NCBI GenBank assembly: GCA_027858995.1
Contig: JAQIBP010000034.1
Coordinates: 51,809 to 115,808 of the forward strand
DNA: 64,000 bases
Origin: Deltaproteobacteria bacterium
GTDB lineage: Bacteria > Desulfobacterota > Desulfobacteria > Desulfobacterales > Desulfobacteraceae
Direction: 5' to 3'
The first letter of the stretch is position 1; every line of letters begins with the position of its first letter. A program made the translations under genes and the position numbers. This document shows positions 42,624-53,100 of this stretch, in pieces. A model generated the notes under the pieces. That model did no database searches. It was not told the origin of the DNA and was given only the letters and a program-made list of their open reading frames with translations.

Positions 42624-44507
42624 GTGGATATTGATAAAAATGAAAAAACAAGAACTCCCCTGATAGGTCAACTCGCTCTGAAAAATCATCTTATTTCGAG
42701 AGAAGAACTGCAAAAGGCACTGTCATGCTGTGCTGATTCCAACAATAAGAATGCTGCCTTAAAAGATTATTTTTTATCCAAAGGATTGGTCTCTTCGAGA
42801 AATGTGGAACGGCTCGCAAAAGCGGCACAAACTTTAGAATTTCGCCAAAAAGAATTTAAATTCGGAGATATTGCAGTCCGTAAGGGTTTTATAAATAAGA
42901 GTGTTTTAACCTTAGCGCTTGAAGAGCAGGGAAATGAAATCAAAAACAGGTCAGGACTCAATTATATAGGAGAGATACTTGTAGATGCCGGTTTTTTAAC
43001 TGAAAAACAGCGGGATTATATCCTGAAACTGCAAAAAAGAGTCAGGAAGGAGAGAGCCAAAGAATCTAAAGAGAAAGATCAAATGGTTGGAGAAACCATT
43101 GGAGAGCAAGTATCTGACAAGCCTGATAAAACACTGTCTGAACATGGGCTGGATAAAGACCTTCTGCTTGAACCGGAAACCATTACAGGCGGAATTGAAC
43201 TTCAAGTCTCAAAAGATTTTATGATGGCTTTTTTTACTAAAACAGACAGTTTTGATGAAAATATCAGTGTGGGAAAAATTAAAGGGGCTCTTTTTGATAA
43301 GGGTATTGTATCCGGTGTTGTTTTAGATAAAATGATTAAAGGCTTTATCAGGTCAGGAGGATTTAAAACAAAACCTTTTAAAGTTGCTCAAGGTATCCCT
43401 CCAATACATGGGGAAGATGCAAGGGTGGAGTTTTTCTTTAACACAGATTATCTTAAAGCAGGAGGCCTGACAGAGGATGGGGTTATTGATTTTAAAGACC
43501 GTGGTGAGGTTCCCCATGTGGAAAAGGGTACCATGCTTGCTGAAAAAATCCCCATGAAGGTGTCACGGCAAGGTCATAATATCTATGGGGATCAGATAGA
43601 CACTGTGCCAGCTAAAGATTTTTTTATAAAATACGGGACAGGTGTAAAGGTTTCAGAAGACGGGTTTAAACTGCTTGCGTCTGTTTCAGGATTTCCAAAA
43701 TTTTCATTGTCCGGCCGTACTTCTGTTTACGAAGAATATGTTACCCAGGGGGATGTAGATTATGAAACAGGCCATATAGATTATGATGGCAATGTTAATG
43801 TAAAAGGGCAGGTTAAATCTGGTCTCAAGGTAAAAGGAAATGATATTAAGATCATAGAATTAGATGGTGGAATTGTAACAGCAGAAGGGAATGTTAGAAT
43901 TGCAGGTGGTATTAATGAGGGTAAAATTTATTCTAAAGGTAATGTATATGCCAAGTTTATTCGTAATGCCAAAGTTGCCTGCATGGGTGATGTTATTATA
44001 ACAAAGGAGATTGTGGATTCTGATATAGAGTGTTCTGGAAGATGTATTATGGAAAATGGGAAAATTATGACTTCACAGATAACATCAAAACTGGGAGTAA
44101 AAGCCAGAAATATTGGTACTGAAAAGGCAGAACCCTGTACAATAAAAGTAGGCCATGACGTCTTTACCAAAAAAGAGTTGAAAACAATCAAAGATAAGGT
44201 GGACATCCTTGAAAAGCAGCTTGAGCAGTATGGAGCAAAAGAAGAAGAGAAGATTAAATCCTTGGAAAAAATCCGGGATGATTTTTTGGCCGAAAGGGCT
44301 AATCTTATTCAATGGGCCAATGATAACCCAGGCCAGTCTATTGTTATTGTTGAAGGGGTGATTATGAGTGGAACCGTTATTGTAGGCCTGAACAGTAAAA
44401 AACGAATCACAGAAATGATCTGTCATGTAAAGGTTGAGGAAACTCTATGCACCTTTGATGGAGAGAAAAATCTGAATGTCTATAAAATGAAGGTTAAGAA
44501 TATTTAA
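42624..44507 (+). CDS. DUF342/FapA-family protein with N-terminal MshEN-like repeats
   Basis: 627 residues from GTG 42624 with GGAGAG just upstream. Three repeats near the N-terminus (LIGQLALKNHLISREELQKA, FGDIAVRKGFINKSVLTLA and IGEILVDAGFLTEKQRD) resemble MshE/PilB N-terminal modules that can bind c-di-GMP. A charged linker follows (about 135-190), then the FapA domain with its long beta-helix (KVKGNDIKIIELDGGIVTAEG) and a coiled-coil (about 515-560). FapA proteins are polymer-forming and cytoplasmic; role here unknown. Its end overlaps the convergent acyltransferase by 14 bp. Confidence 0.85.
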   Translation: MDIDKNEKTRTPLIGQLALKNHLISREELQKALSCCADSNNKNAALKDYFLSKGLVSSRNVERLAKAAQTLEFRQKEFKFGDIAVRKGFINKSVLTLALEEQGNEIKNRSGLNYIGEILVDAGFLTEKQRDYILKLQKRVRKERAKESKEKDQMVGETIGEQVSDKPDKTLSEHGLDKDLLLEPETITGGIELQVSKDFMMAFFTKTDSFDENISVGKIKGALFDKGIVSGVVLDKMIKGFIRSGGFKTKPFKVAQGIPPIHGEDARVEFFFNTDYLKAGGLTEDGVIDFKDRGEVPHVEKGTMLAEKIPMKVSRQGHNIYGDQIDTVPAKDFFIKYGTGVKVSEDGFKLLASVSGFPKFSLSGRTSVYEEYVTQGDVDYETGHIDYDGNVNVKGQVKSGLKVKGNDIKIIELDGGIVTAEGNVRIAGGINEGKIYSKGNVYAKFIRNAKVACMGDVIITKEIVDSDIECSGRCIMENGKIMTSQITSKLGVKARNIGTEKAEPCTIKVGHDVFTKKELKTIKDKVDILEKQLEQYGAKEEEKIKSLEKIRDDFLAERANLIQWANDNPGQSIVIVEGVIMSGTVIVGLNSKKRITEMICHVKVEETLCTFDGEKNLNVYKMKVKNI

Positions 44508-45387
44508 TTTTTTTAATTTTTTCATCTTTTTTTTGCCATAAATTATTGAGGTAGGAAAAAAAATATTTTTTATATTCAGGATCATTAAAATAATCCCCGG
44601 CAAGAGAATCTGTTAATTTTATAACTTGAAAATCAATTATTATTTTATTGACCCTGCCTGAAATATATTCCCAGAATGTAGGGGCTTTTCCTGGATAAAC
44701 AATAGTAACATCAATGATTTTATTTAGATGCTCTCCCATGGAACCAAGGATAAAAGCGATTCCACCTGCTTTTGGATTTAAAAGATGTGTGAAATTGTTG
44801 TCTTTTTGCAAGGCTTTTTTTTGTGGGGTGAATCTTGTTCCTTCAATAAAATTTATAATGGAAACAGGTGTATGTTTGAATCTTTCACATGCTTTTTTTG
44901 TGCTTTCCAGATCTTTACCTTTTAAATGCGGTTTTGCTTGTATCTCAAGTTTTGAATATCGTTTCATAAAAGGGAAATCCAGCGCCCACCAGGCAAGCCC
45001 AAGAAAAGGGACCCATATTAACTCCTGTTTTAAAAAAAATTTCAACATGGGGATTCTTTGGTTCAAGGTTGTTTGTAAAGCGAGAATATCAACCCATGAC
45101 TGGTGGTTGGAAAGAACAAGATACCACTCTTTTTTTTCTAATTTTTCAAGACCTCTTAAATCCCACTCTATTTTGCAGAACAATTTTGAATTAAAGGAAT
45201 TAATTCCTATCCAAAGCGTAGCAATGGATATCAAAATTTTGTCAATAATAATAACAATAGACTTAACAGGCAGAATAAATTTAAAAAAGGAGAGCAAAAT
45301 CATAGGAATGGTGAGTAAAATAGTATTTATCGTGTATAAAAGAATTGATAAAATACCTTTTAGATTGTGGGGTAAAAATGAGAGCAT
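44494..45387 (-). CDS. PlsC-like acyltransferase (LPLAT/AGPAT family)
   Basis: 297 residues. Two N-terminal hydrophobic helices, then the acyltransferase motif NHQSWVDILALQ (HxxxxD variant HQSWVD) near 93-104 and NFIEGTRFTPQK near 172-183. It resembles E. coli YihG/YihI-type 1-acylglycerol-3-phosphate acyltransferases, which load the second acyl chain of phospholipids. It is 6 bp downstream of the sigma-54 activator on the same strand and two genes from the PUFA-type megasynthase, so it may place the special acyl chain on glycerol phosphate. Confidence 0.88.
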   Translation of the reverse strand: MLSFLPHNLKGILSILLYTINTILLTIPMILLSFFKFILPVKSIVIIIDKILISIATLWIGINSFNSKLFCKIEWDLRGLEKLEKKEWYLVLSNHQSWVDILALQTTLNQRIPMLKFFLKQELIWVPFLGLAWWALDFPFMKRYSKLEIQAKPHLKGKDLESTKKACERFKHTPVSIINFIEGTRFTPQKKALQKDNNFTHLLNPKAGGIAFILGSMGEHLNKIIDVTIVYPGKAPTFWEYISGRVNKIIIDFQVIKLTDSLAGDYFNDPEYKKYFFSYLNNLWQKKDEKIKKIKYS

Positions 45388-45393
45388 AAACGT

Positions 45394-46878
45394 CTATCTG
45401 TTTTTAAAATTTATAATATATTTTTTTATGGTTCTTCTGTCTAATCCTGTATGTTTTGCAACTTGTTCATAGGTACCGAACTGGTCATATAAAAGTTTGC
45501 AATAGCCTGATACCAGCGATGATACCATAATGTCTCTATTCAAAATTCCTTTCACAAGCTTCTCTGCAAGGTCAAGTTTCTCATTCCCATTTTTTTGCTG
45601 GCCCCCATAGTCTTTTTTCAACAAAACACTTCTGACGCACTGTTCGAGTTCCCGGACATTACCCGGCCATTGATAATATTTTCCAAGCCTTTGGTCAATA
45701 ATTCTTTTAACTTGTACACTTAATTCTTCAGAATGAGTGCCGGTCATTTTTTGAATGGTAAAGAGAAGGAGATCATCTAATTCCGATGGTTTCTCTTGAA
45801 TTCTGACTCTAAGAGGCGGTACTTCTATGATATCAGAGCAAAGACGGTAGTAGAAATCATCCCTGAATACCTGCCCGCCAATAATCTCTTTTTTGGGGCG
45901 GTTAGTAGCACCAATAACCCGTCCTTTAAACCTTGATTTTTCATGACTTCCCATGGGTGAAAAACTTCTTTCCTGGAGAATTCTTAATAATTTGATCTGC
46001 ACATGGCTGGGGGTTTCACCGATTTCATCAAGAAGAATTGAGCCATGGGGACTGCACCGGTCAAACACCCCTTTGTGATCATCTATGGCCCCTGTAAATG
46101 ATCCCTTAGTATGTCCGAACAATTCAGATTCAAGCAGGGTCTCAGGATACTGGGAAAGATTTAATGAGGAAAATGCCCGGGTAAAACTTTCAACAAAACA
46201 CTCTTTTTTTTCATTAAAAGGAATATACCCGCTTCTTCCTATGGCCTTAGCAGCTGTACCCTTTCCCGTTCCTGTTTCACCGAGAAGCAGGGTGGAGAAA
46301 TCTTCCATTTTATTCCATAAAAATTTCCTGTACAAATCAATATTATAGGTAAATACATTATTCCATAAATGTTTTTTAAAGTTTTGCATACATGGACTTG
46401 AGCCCACAAGGGAGTTGGAGATAAAATAAAAGGCACGTCTCAGTTGATAGGAGAGGGCAAAATAGTGGGTAATACTTTTGTTGTCAAAACCCTTGATATG
46501 TAGCAGGTACATGGCTTCTTTTGCAAAAGGAACAGTTATAAGGTCGTCCTGGGCTTTAATCTGATCTTCTATTAAATTGTCAAAACTATCTCTGAATTTA
46601 TGAAACAGATCAAACAGAAAAACAACTGTTATAATCTCTTTGTCTCGACCCTGAAAAGCATTTATATTGGCACGATTTTGCCCTTCGAGTTCTTTGATTC
46701 TGAGATCAACTTCATTTATACATAAATCTATGCTCTCCCTTCTTGAAGCAGAAGGAAAGAGTCCTGCAATTTTAAGATCAAGTTTTTCTCTTAAATCACT
46801 GAAAGGATTTGCAAAAGCAGCATTATATACTGTTTTAAAAAAATGGTACTCGCTGGAACTAAGTTTTACTGTTTTCAA
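45394..46878 (-). CDS. Sigma-54-dependent transcriptional activator without receiver domain
   Basis: 494 residues starting at TTG 46878 with AAGGAG about 7 bases upstream. The first 190 residues are all-helical and match no sensory domain I know. AAA+ core about 190-420: Walker A GETGTGKG, SELFGHTKGSFTGA with an intact sigma-54 loop (GSFTGA), Walker B ILLDEIGE. The C-terminal HTH is TYEQVAKHTGLDRRTIKKYI. It is divergent from the megasynthase gene, whose promoter is sigma-54 type, so it is the likely direct activator. It shares a transcript with the acyltransferase gene. Confidence 0.9.
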   Translation of the reverse strand: MKTVKLSSSEYHFFKTVYNAAFANPFSDLREKLDLKIAGLFPSASRRESIDLCINEVDLRIKELEGQNRANINAFQGRDKEIITVVFLFDLFHKFRDSFDNLIEDQIKAQDDLITVPFAKEAMYLLHIKGFDNKSITHYFALSYQLRRAFYFISNSLVGSSPCMQNFKKHLWNNVFTYNIDLYRKFLWNKMEDFSTLLLGETGTGKGTAAKAIGRSGYIPFNEKKECFVESFTRAFSSLNLSQYPETLLESELFGHTKGSFTGAIDDHKGVFDRCSPHGSILLDEIGETPSHVQIKLLRILQERSFSPMGSHEKSRFKGRVIGATNRPKKEIIGGQVFRDDFYYRLCSDIIEVPPLRVRIQEKPSELDDLLLFTIQKMTGTHSEELSVQVKRIIDQRLGKYYQWPGNVRELEQCVRSVLLKKDYGGQQKNGNEKLDLAEKLVKGILNRDIMVSSLVSGYCKLLYDQFGTYEQVAKHTGLDRRTIKKYIINFKNR

Positions 46879-46938
46879 ATTTTTCTCCTTAAGAGAGTTT
46901 TCATAATCGGGTTTGGAAAAAGTTTATATAATATTTAA

Positions 46939-46967
46939 TATGCAAATATGTACATTTGGTGTGCATA
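46939..46967. promoter_or_regulatory. Candidate enhancer (UAS) palindrome
   Basis: An imperfect palindrome TATGCAAAT, ATGTAC, then ATTTGGTGTGCATA lies about 100 bp upstream of the sigma-54 promoter in the shared regulatory region. Its position fits a binding site for the divergent sigma-54 activator. Support is positional and by symmetry only. Confidence 0.4.
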
Positions 46968-47048
46968 AAATGCAAGCATAAAAACAGGAAGAGAGATGTT
47001 TAAAATTAGAAAGACTTAAATTTTAACCACTTACCCTTGCAAGCAATC

Positions 47049-47064
47049 TTGGCACAATAGTTGA
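47049..47064 (+). promoter_or_regulatory. Sigma-54 promoter of the megasynthase gene
   Basis: TTGGCAC, 5 bases, then TTGA: a near-consensus -24/-12 element (TTGGCACnnnnnTTGC) with the invariant GG and G at the right spacing; only the last C of the -12 is A. Expected start near 47075, leaving a leader of about 100 bases. The first upstream gene is a divergent sigma-54 activator. Confidence 0.75.
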
Positions 47065-47175
47065 AAGACTAAGTTGAGATGAAACTTTTTCCATCCTGTA
47101 GTGGAACAGATTGTAAAAACAATTTTAAATTTACAGTTTTAAAAAAAATAAAAATATAATAACGGAGATACATTT

Positions 47176-50100
47176 ATGATTAGAAGAATACTAAATTCAA
47201 GACTTCCTTTAATGGTTTATAATCCTGTAAAGGTTTTTGATATAACGTATTTTAAAGAGGTTTTTAACTCTGGAGCCCTTCCAGTATTTGACACTGAATT
47301 TTTAAGTGATAATGAAATAATAAAAAAGGCTCAACTGCTTTCCCGGGAATATCTCTGTTTTGGTATAAGACTTTATAATCATAATATAGATTTGATTAAA
47401 CAAATTAAGCATTTGCAGCTGGCAAATCTTGATCTTTTAACTTGCCCTGTGGCACAGGATGATAAAATTGCAGATTTTTCAAATTTTGCAGATACAAAAA
47501 TAGTTCTTGAAATCAAAGATATAAATATTAATGACAAGATTAATAAAATTTCACCCCATGCATTGATTTTAAAAGGTAATGAAGCAGGCGGCAGGGTTTC
47601 AAAATACTCCTCTTTTGTATTGATGCAGTGGTATTTAAAAAACAGTGATCTGCCCATTTTCATCCATGGAGGCGTGGGCAAATATACTGCGGCAGGCATG
47701 TTTGCAGCAGGAGTGTCAGGCCTTGTAATGGACAGTCAGCTTCTTTTAACCGATGAATCTCCAGTATCTGAAAATTTTAAAAAGCTTTTAACCATGGTGG
47801 ATGAGAGTGATTCCACCCAGATTGAATATAACGACACTGATATCTACAGGGTATTTGCAAAGCTTGGAACTAAAATAGTTAAAGATCTTAAACTCATGGC
47901 TGTTGAATTTGGTGTTGATGAGCTGGGAAGCCGTAAGATTTATCAATTTATTACCGATCATATGAAAGCATCTGATGACTCTGAAGGCGTATTTATTCAG
48001 TCGCTTTTTTATCTTGGCCAGGATGGAATTTTTGCCAAGAATTTTATTAGAGAGTCAACAAGCCTGAATAGTGTTATTACAGGTTTTTTTCAAACCATTG
48101 GAGACTCTCTGAATTTCGTTGATGATTATGACCCTGTAACTCCTGATTCCCGTTTTGCAAAAGACCAGGGAACAAAATTTCCCTTAATCCAGGGGCCAAT
48201 GGCAAACATTTCTGATAATTCTGATTTTGCAAACAAGGTGCTTGAGCATGGGGCCTTACCATTTTTTGCAGTTGGAAGTCTTCCTAAAAATCTGGCAGAC
48301 AATATGCTTAAAGATGGAGCACAAAAAGTAGATAATTTTGGTGCAGGGCTTGTTGGTATAGAAGCTTTTAACCCTGCAATACAAAGTCATCTTGAAATTG
48401 TAAAAAAATACAATATACCCTACGCACTTTTTGCAGGCGGAATTCCTTCCCAGGCGGTTGAGCTTGAAAAGGCCGGGACTAAAACCTATCTTCATACGCC
48501 GTCTGTATCCATGATGGAAAATGCTTTAAAGAGTAACTGCAAGCGCTTTATTCTCGAAGGCGGTGAGGCAGGAGGCCATGTGGGTTTTCTCTCTTCCATG
48601 GTATTGTGGGAAAATGCAATTGCCTTTTTAATGAATAATAATTATGATTTTTCCAGTTTATATCTTGTTTTTGCAGGTGGTATTTCCACCTGTTATGCTT
48701 CAATGTTTATTTCAGGCCTTACATCCTTTCTTGCAGCGAGAGGAGCAAAGATTGGTATCCAGGTAGGAACCGCATATCTTTTTGCCGATGAGATTGTTGA
48801 AACAAAATCTATAAAATCCCAATATAGGGAGATTATTATCAAAGAAAATGAAACCATGGTTATTGGAAAAAGTCTGGGACTTGCTTCAAGAACTGCGTCC
48901 ACTCAATTTGCAAGGATGATGGTTGAAAATGAGGCTTTGATGCTTAAAAATAAGGAGAGTCTTGAAAAGAGAAAACGCTCCTTTGAAAAAAGAAATATTG
49001 GTTCTCTGCTTATCGGGGCAAAGGGTTTCCTTCCTGATTTTAAAAATCCGGGAGAAGAACATTATACCTGGTTTGATGGTGAAGAGCATAAAGAAAAGGG
49101 TAATTTCCTTGTTGGTGACTCCCTTGCCTTTTTTGACAGTGCAGTCTCCATACAGCAGATTCATGACAGCTATTTCCAAGCGAAATCAACTCTTTACAGA
49201 AATATCAATCTGCTTGAAATTTTTTCAAGTTCAAATAACTCAATCAATGATGAGATTGCTGTTGTGGGCATTGGATGTACTCTTCCCCATGCTGATAATC
49301 CGGATGCCCTGTGGAAAAACCTTTTGGACAAAAAATACTCTATTAGTGAAATGCCAAAATCAAGATTTGACCATAATCTTTATTATAATCCTGATAAAAA
49401 TGCTGAAGATAAGACCTATACCATACTTGCAGGTCATGTGGATGATTTTAAATTTGACAATAAAAGATTCGGTTATGCCAAAGATAAGAAAAAGCGGCTT
49501 TCCCGCAGCCAGAAAATGGTATTGCAGACAGCATACAAGGCTGTTGAGAATGCTGGGCTCCTGGGAAAAGACGATCATTTAATTAGTGATGATGTTTCCA
49601 GAACTGCAGTTATTATTGCCACATGTCTATCCAATGAGCTTGGCAATGACCTTCAATTAAAATACTGGTATCCCCAGATTGCATCCATGATGGAAAAAAC
49701 AGATGAATACCAGAATTTGAGTGAAAAGGAGAAACAATCTCTAAAAGAGATTTTGATGGAGGGTATGGAAGGGCAGAACATAGGATATGATCCTGTCCAT
49801 GGTATGCTGCTTAATATTGAAGCATCCAGAATTGCCAGCCACCTTGGAATCAGGGGTGCAAATTATGTTGTGGATGCAGCATGTGCATCCTCTGTCACAG
49901 CACTTGATGCTGCAAAAGGAGAGCTTTTGTCAGGAGAGCATGACCTGGTTATTGTAGGTGGAGTTAATACCAATCTTACACCTGAAGCTTTTATTGGTTT
50001 TGCCAAGATGGGAACATTGTCGCAAAAAGGTTCATACCCCTTTGATCAAAGAGCTGACGGGTTTATCCTTGGAGAGGGTTCTGTTGTTTTTGTATTAAAA

Positions 50101-53100
50101 AGAATGAAAGATGCAATAAGGGATAAAAATCATATCCACGGTATTATCAACTCAATAGGTGCAAGCTCCGATGGAAAAGGAAAAGCCATTGCAGCCCCAA
50201 ATCCAAAAGGACAGGAATTAAGTGTAAAGCGATGTTTTGAAAACATCAAACCCGGTATTGTGCCGGAAGATATTGGATTTATTGAAGCCCATGGCACCTC
50301 CACTATTATTGGAGATGAAGCAGAACTGGAAACCTTGAACTTAATCTATGAAAATTCCGGTGCCGGGGTCAGCTCCATCAAAGCCCAGATCGGTCATCTT
50401 CTTGGGTGTGCAGGTTCGGCAGGATTATTAAAGGCTCTGCTTGCCGTTGACAAAGGAATCCTGCCTCCCAATGGCCAGTTTGAAAAACTTTCAAAAAATC
50501 ACGATTTAAAAGATTCATCCCTTTTTATAATTAAAGATTCAAAAGAGTGGAAAAATGATGATAACAGCTCCAGGAAAGCGGCTGTCTCTTCATATGGATT
50601 TGGCGGTATTAATTATCATATCGTGGTAGAGCAGATGACTAAGGATTATAAAGCAATCCCCAGGGATATTTTTATAGATCCTTCCTATGATTTTAATGAT
50701 GACAGAATTGTGGTGGCAGGGCTTGGTGTGTTTTTACCAGGGTCAAAAAACTGCGAAGAATTCTGGAAACATTTAGTATCAGGTAAAAAACAGTTATCCC
50801 ATATCCCTGAAGAACGCTTTGACAATGATGTCTATGCAGCGCTTGATAAAGACTCCAACTACATGCTTCCCAAAATTAATGCTGGCATTGTAAAATATCA
50901 TAAATTTAATAATCTGAAATACCGAATGCCGCCCATGATGGTTAAATCCATTGAAAGAGGTCAGATCTTCGGACTTGAGGCATCCTCTGAAGCCCTTGAA
51001 AATTCAGGACTGCTTGAGCAGATAAACTCCGGCAACAAGATTGGAGTTATCCTTGGAACCATTGCAGGGGAGCAGCAGAGTAAAAATATCATCAGAACCA
51101 GAAAACAATTTATCGGTAATATTATTAAAAATGCTAAAGGGATTGATGCTGGCAAACTTGATAATATTGCTGATCAGCTTGTACAATCCATAAGAGAGAC
51201 AATCCCGGAGAATAATGAAGATACAACGCCAGGACTTTTATCCAATATTATTTCAGGCAGGATTGCAAACTATTTTAACTTAAATGGTGCAAACTATGTG
51301 ATTGATGCATCTTGTGCATCAGCTTTTATTGCCATGAGAAATGCAGCAAGGAATTTAAAACAGAAAGATCTTGATTTTGTCCTTGCAGGCGGAGTGGACT
51401 GTAATCTCTATCCTGCTGTTCTTATGGCATTTAAACGGCTTGGTTTGTTGTCTGAGGGAGATTGCAATTTTTATGATCCCAGGGCTGACGGGTATGTCAT
51501 GGGTGAAGGTGCAGCCATCCATATTATGACTACCCTGAAAAAAGCAAAAGAGTATAATATGGAAATCCTGGGAGAGATAAACGAGAGTGCAGTACGTTCA
51601 AGTGTACCGGATCATCTGCTTTCCCCGTCCGGGCCTGCCTTTGTCTCCACCATAAATGAGACATATCAAAAATCAGGGATAAGAAAAAAGGATATTAACC
51701 ACCTTGATCTTTTTGCCTTTTCCAATGTTTTTGGAGATATTGTTGAAAAACAGGTGGTTGAACAATGTTTTGACCATAAATTGTATTGCGGTAATACCAA
51801 ACCCCAGTTTGGTTACTTTAAAGCTGCAAACCCGGCCGTTGCCATGGCAAAACTCATGCTCATGAACAAGCATGGCAAAATCCTGCCAAATTTTAATTAT
51901 GATCCTGAACACTCCACCATAAAGGAGAGTAAGATTTTACAGTCAGCACAGCAGATGGTTGAAAGACCCAAAAATCAGCCATTCAGGTTTGCATCCAATG
52001 TCAACGGTATAGGTGGTAATCACTGCCATATGATAATGAGCACACTGCCAAAGTTCTTCCAGGATAAAAAACAGGCTAAAAAAGATGTGGAAGACATAGA
52101 ATTCAAGGCAGCATCGGTTGATGATACAGTATTTAGAGATCATGCCTACTCTGCTGATAACCAGGGGAAAAAACTTAAAATGGTCGCACTTCTTTCAGGC
52201 CAGGGTGCCCAGAGAAGCCGCATGATGAAAGATCTTTTTGAAAAGGATGATCACATCAGAAAAATCATGGAAAAAGGAGAGAAGATATTTGTTGAACAAA
52301 GACACTACTCCCTTCTTGATATGATGTTTGGCACTGATGATGCTATTAATTCAACACAAAACACCCAGCCTGCAGTATTTCTCTCTTCTGCTGCAATCTA
52401 CAGCAGACTGGCACAGGAAGGTTTTTCACCTGACTATTTTATAGGTCACAGTGTGGGAGAATATACTGCACTTTTCTGCAGTGGCATGCTCAACTTTGAT
52501 GATGCAATGCGATTGATCATTAAGCGTTCGGAATTGATGTATGAAAGCACTTTGAAGGTGCCGGGTAAAATCATGGTGGTCTTTAAAAATGAAAAAGAGA
52601 CAGAACATTATATCTGGGAATCTTCCATATCCAATATATATATTACCAATAAAAACAGTGAAAAACAGACAGCTGTTTCAGGAGCTGCAGAAGATATTGA
52701 AAAGTTCTGTCTCTTTTTAACTGAGCAGGGTGTATTTTTCAAAAAATTAAATTTAACAGGTGCATTTCATACACCTCTGCTTGAAGATGCTTCCCAAAGC
52801 CTGCGAAGATACCTTGATTCCATAACCTTTAATGAAACAAGATTTGGTAGAATTATCTCCAACACTACTGCAAACACATATCCGGAACGGCGCGATGAGG
52901 TGAAAGATCTGCTGGCAAAACAGATTATCTCTCCTGTGGAGTTCATAAAATCCATTGAAAATGTATATGAATCAGGCAGAACTCATTTTATTGAAATCGG
53001 ACCATCAAGGCTGCTTGTAAATCTGCTTAAAAATATCAATATAACAGACTTTGGAACTATTGTTTCCGTGGATGCAAAAACAGGAGAGGTAAAATCCTTT

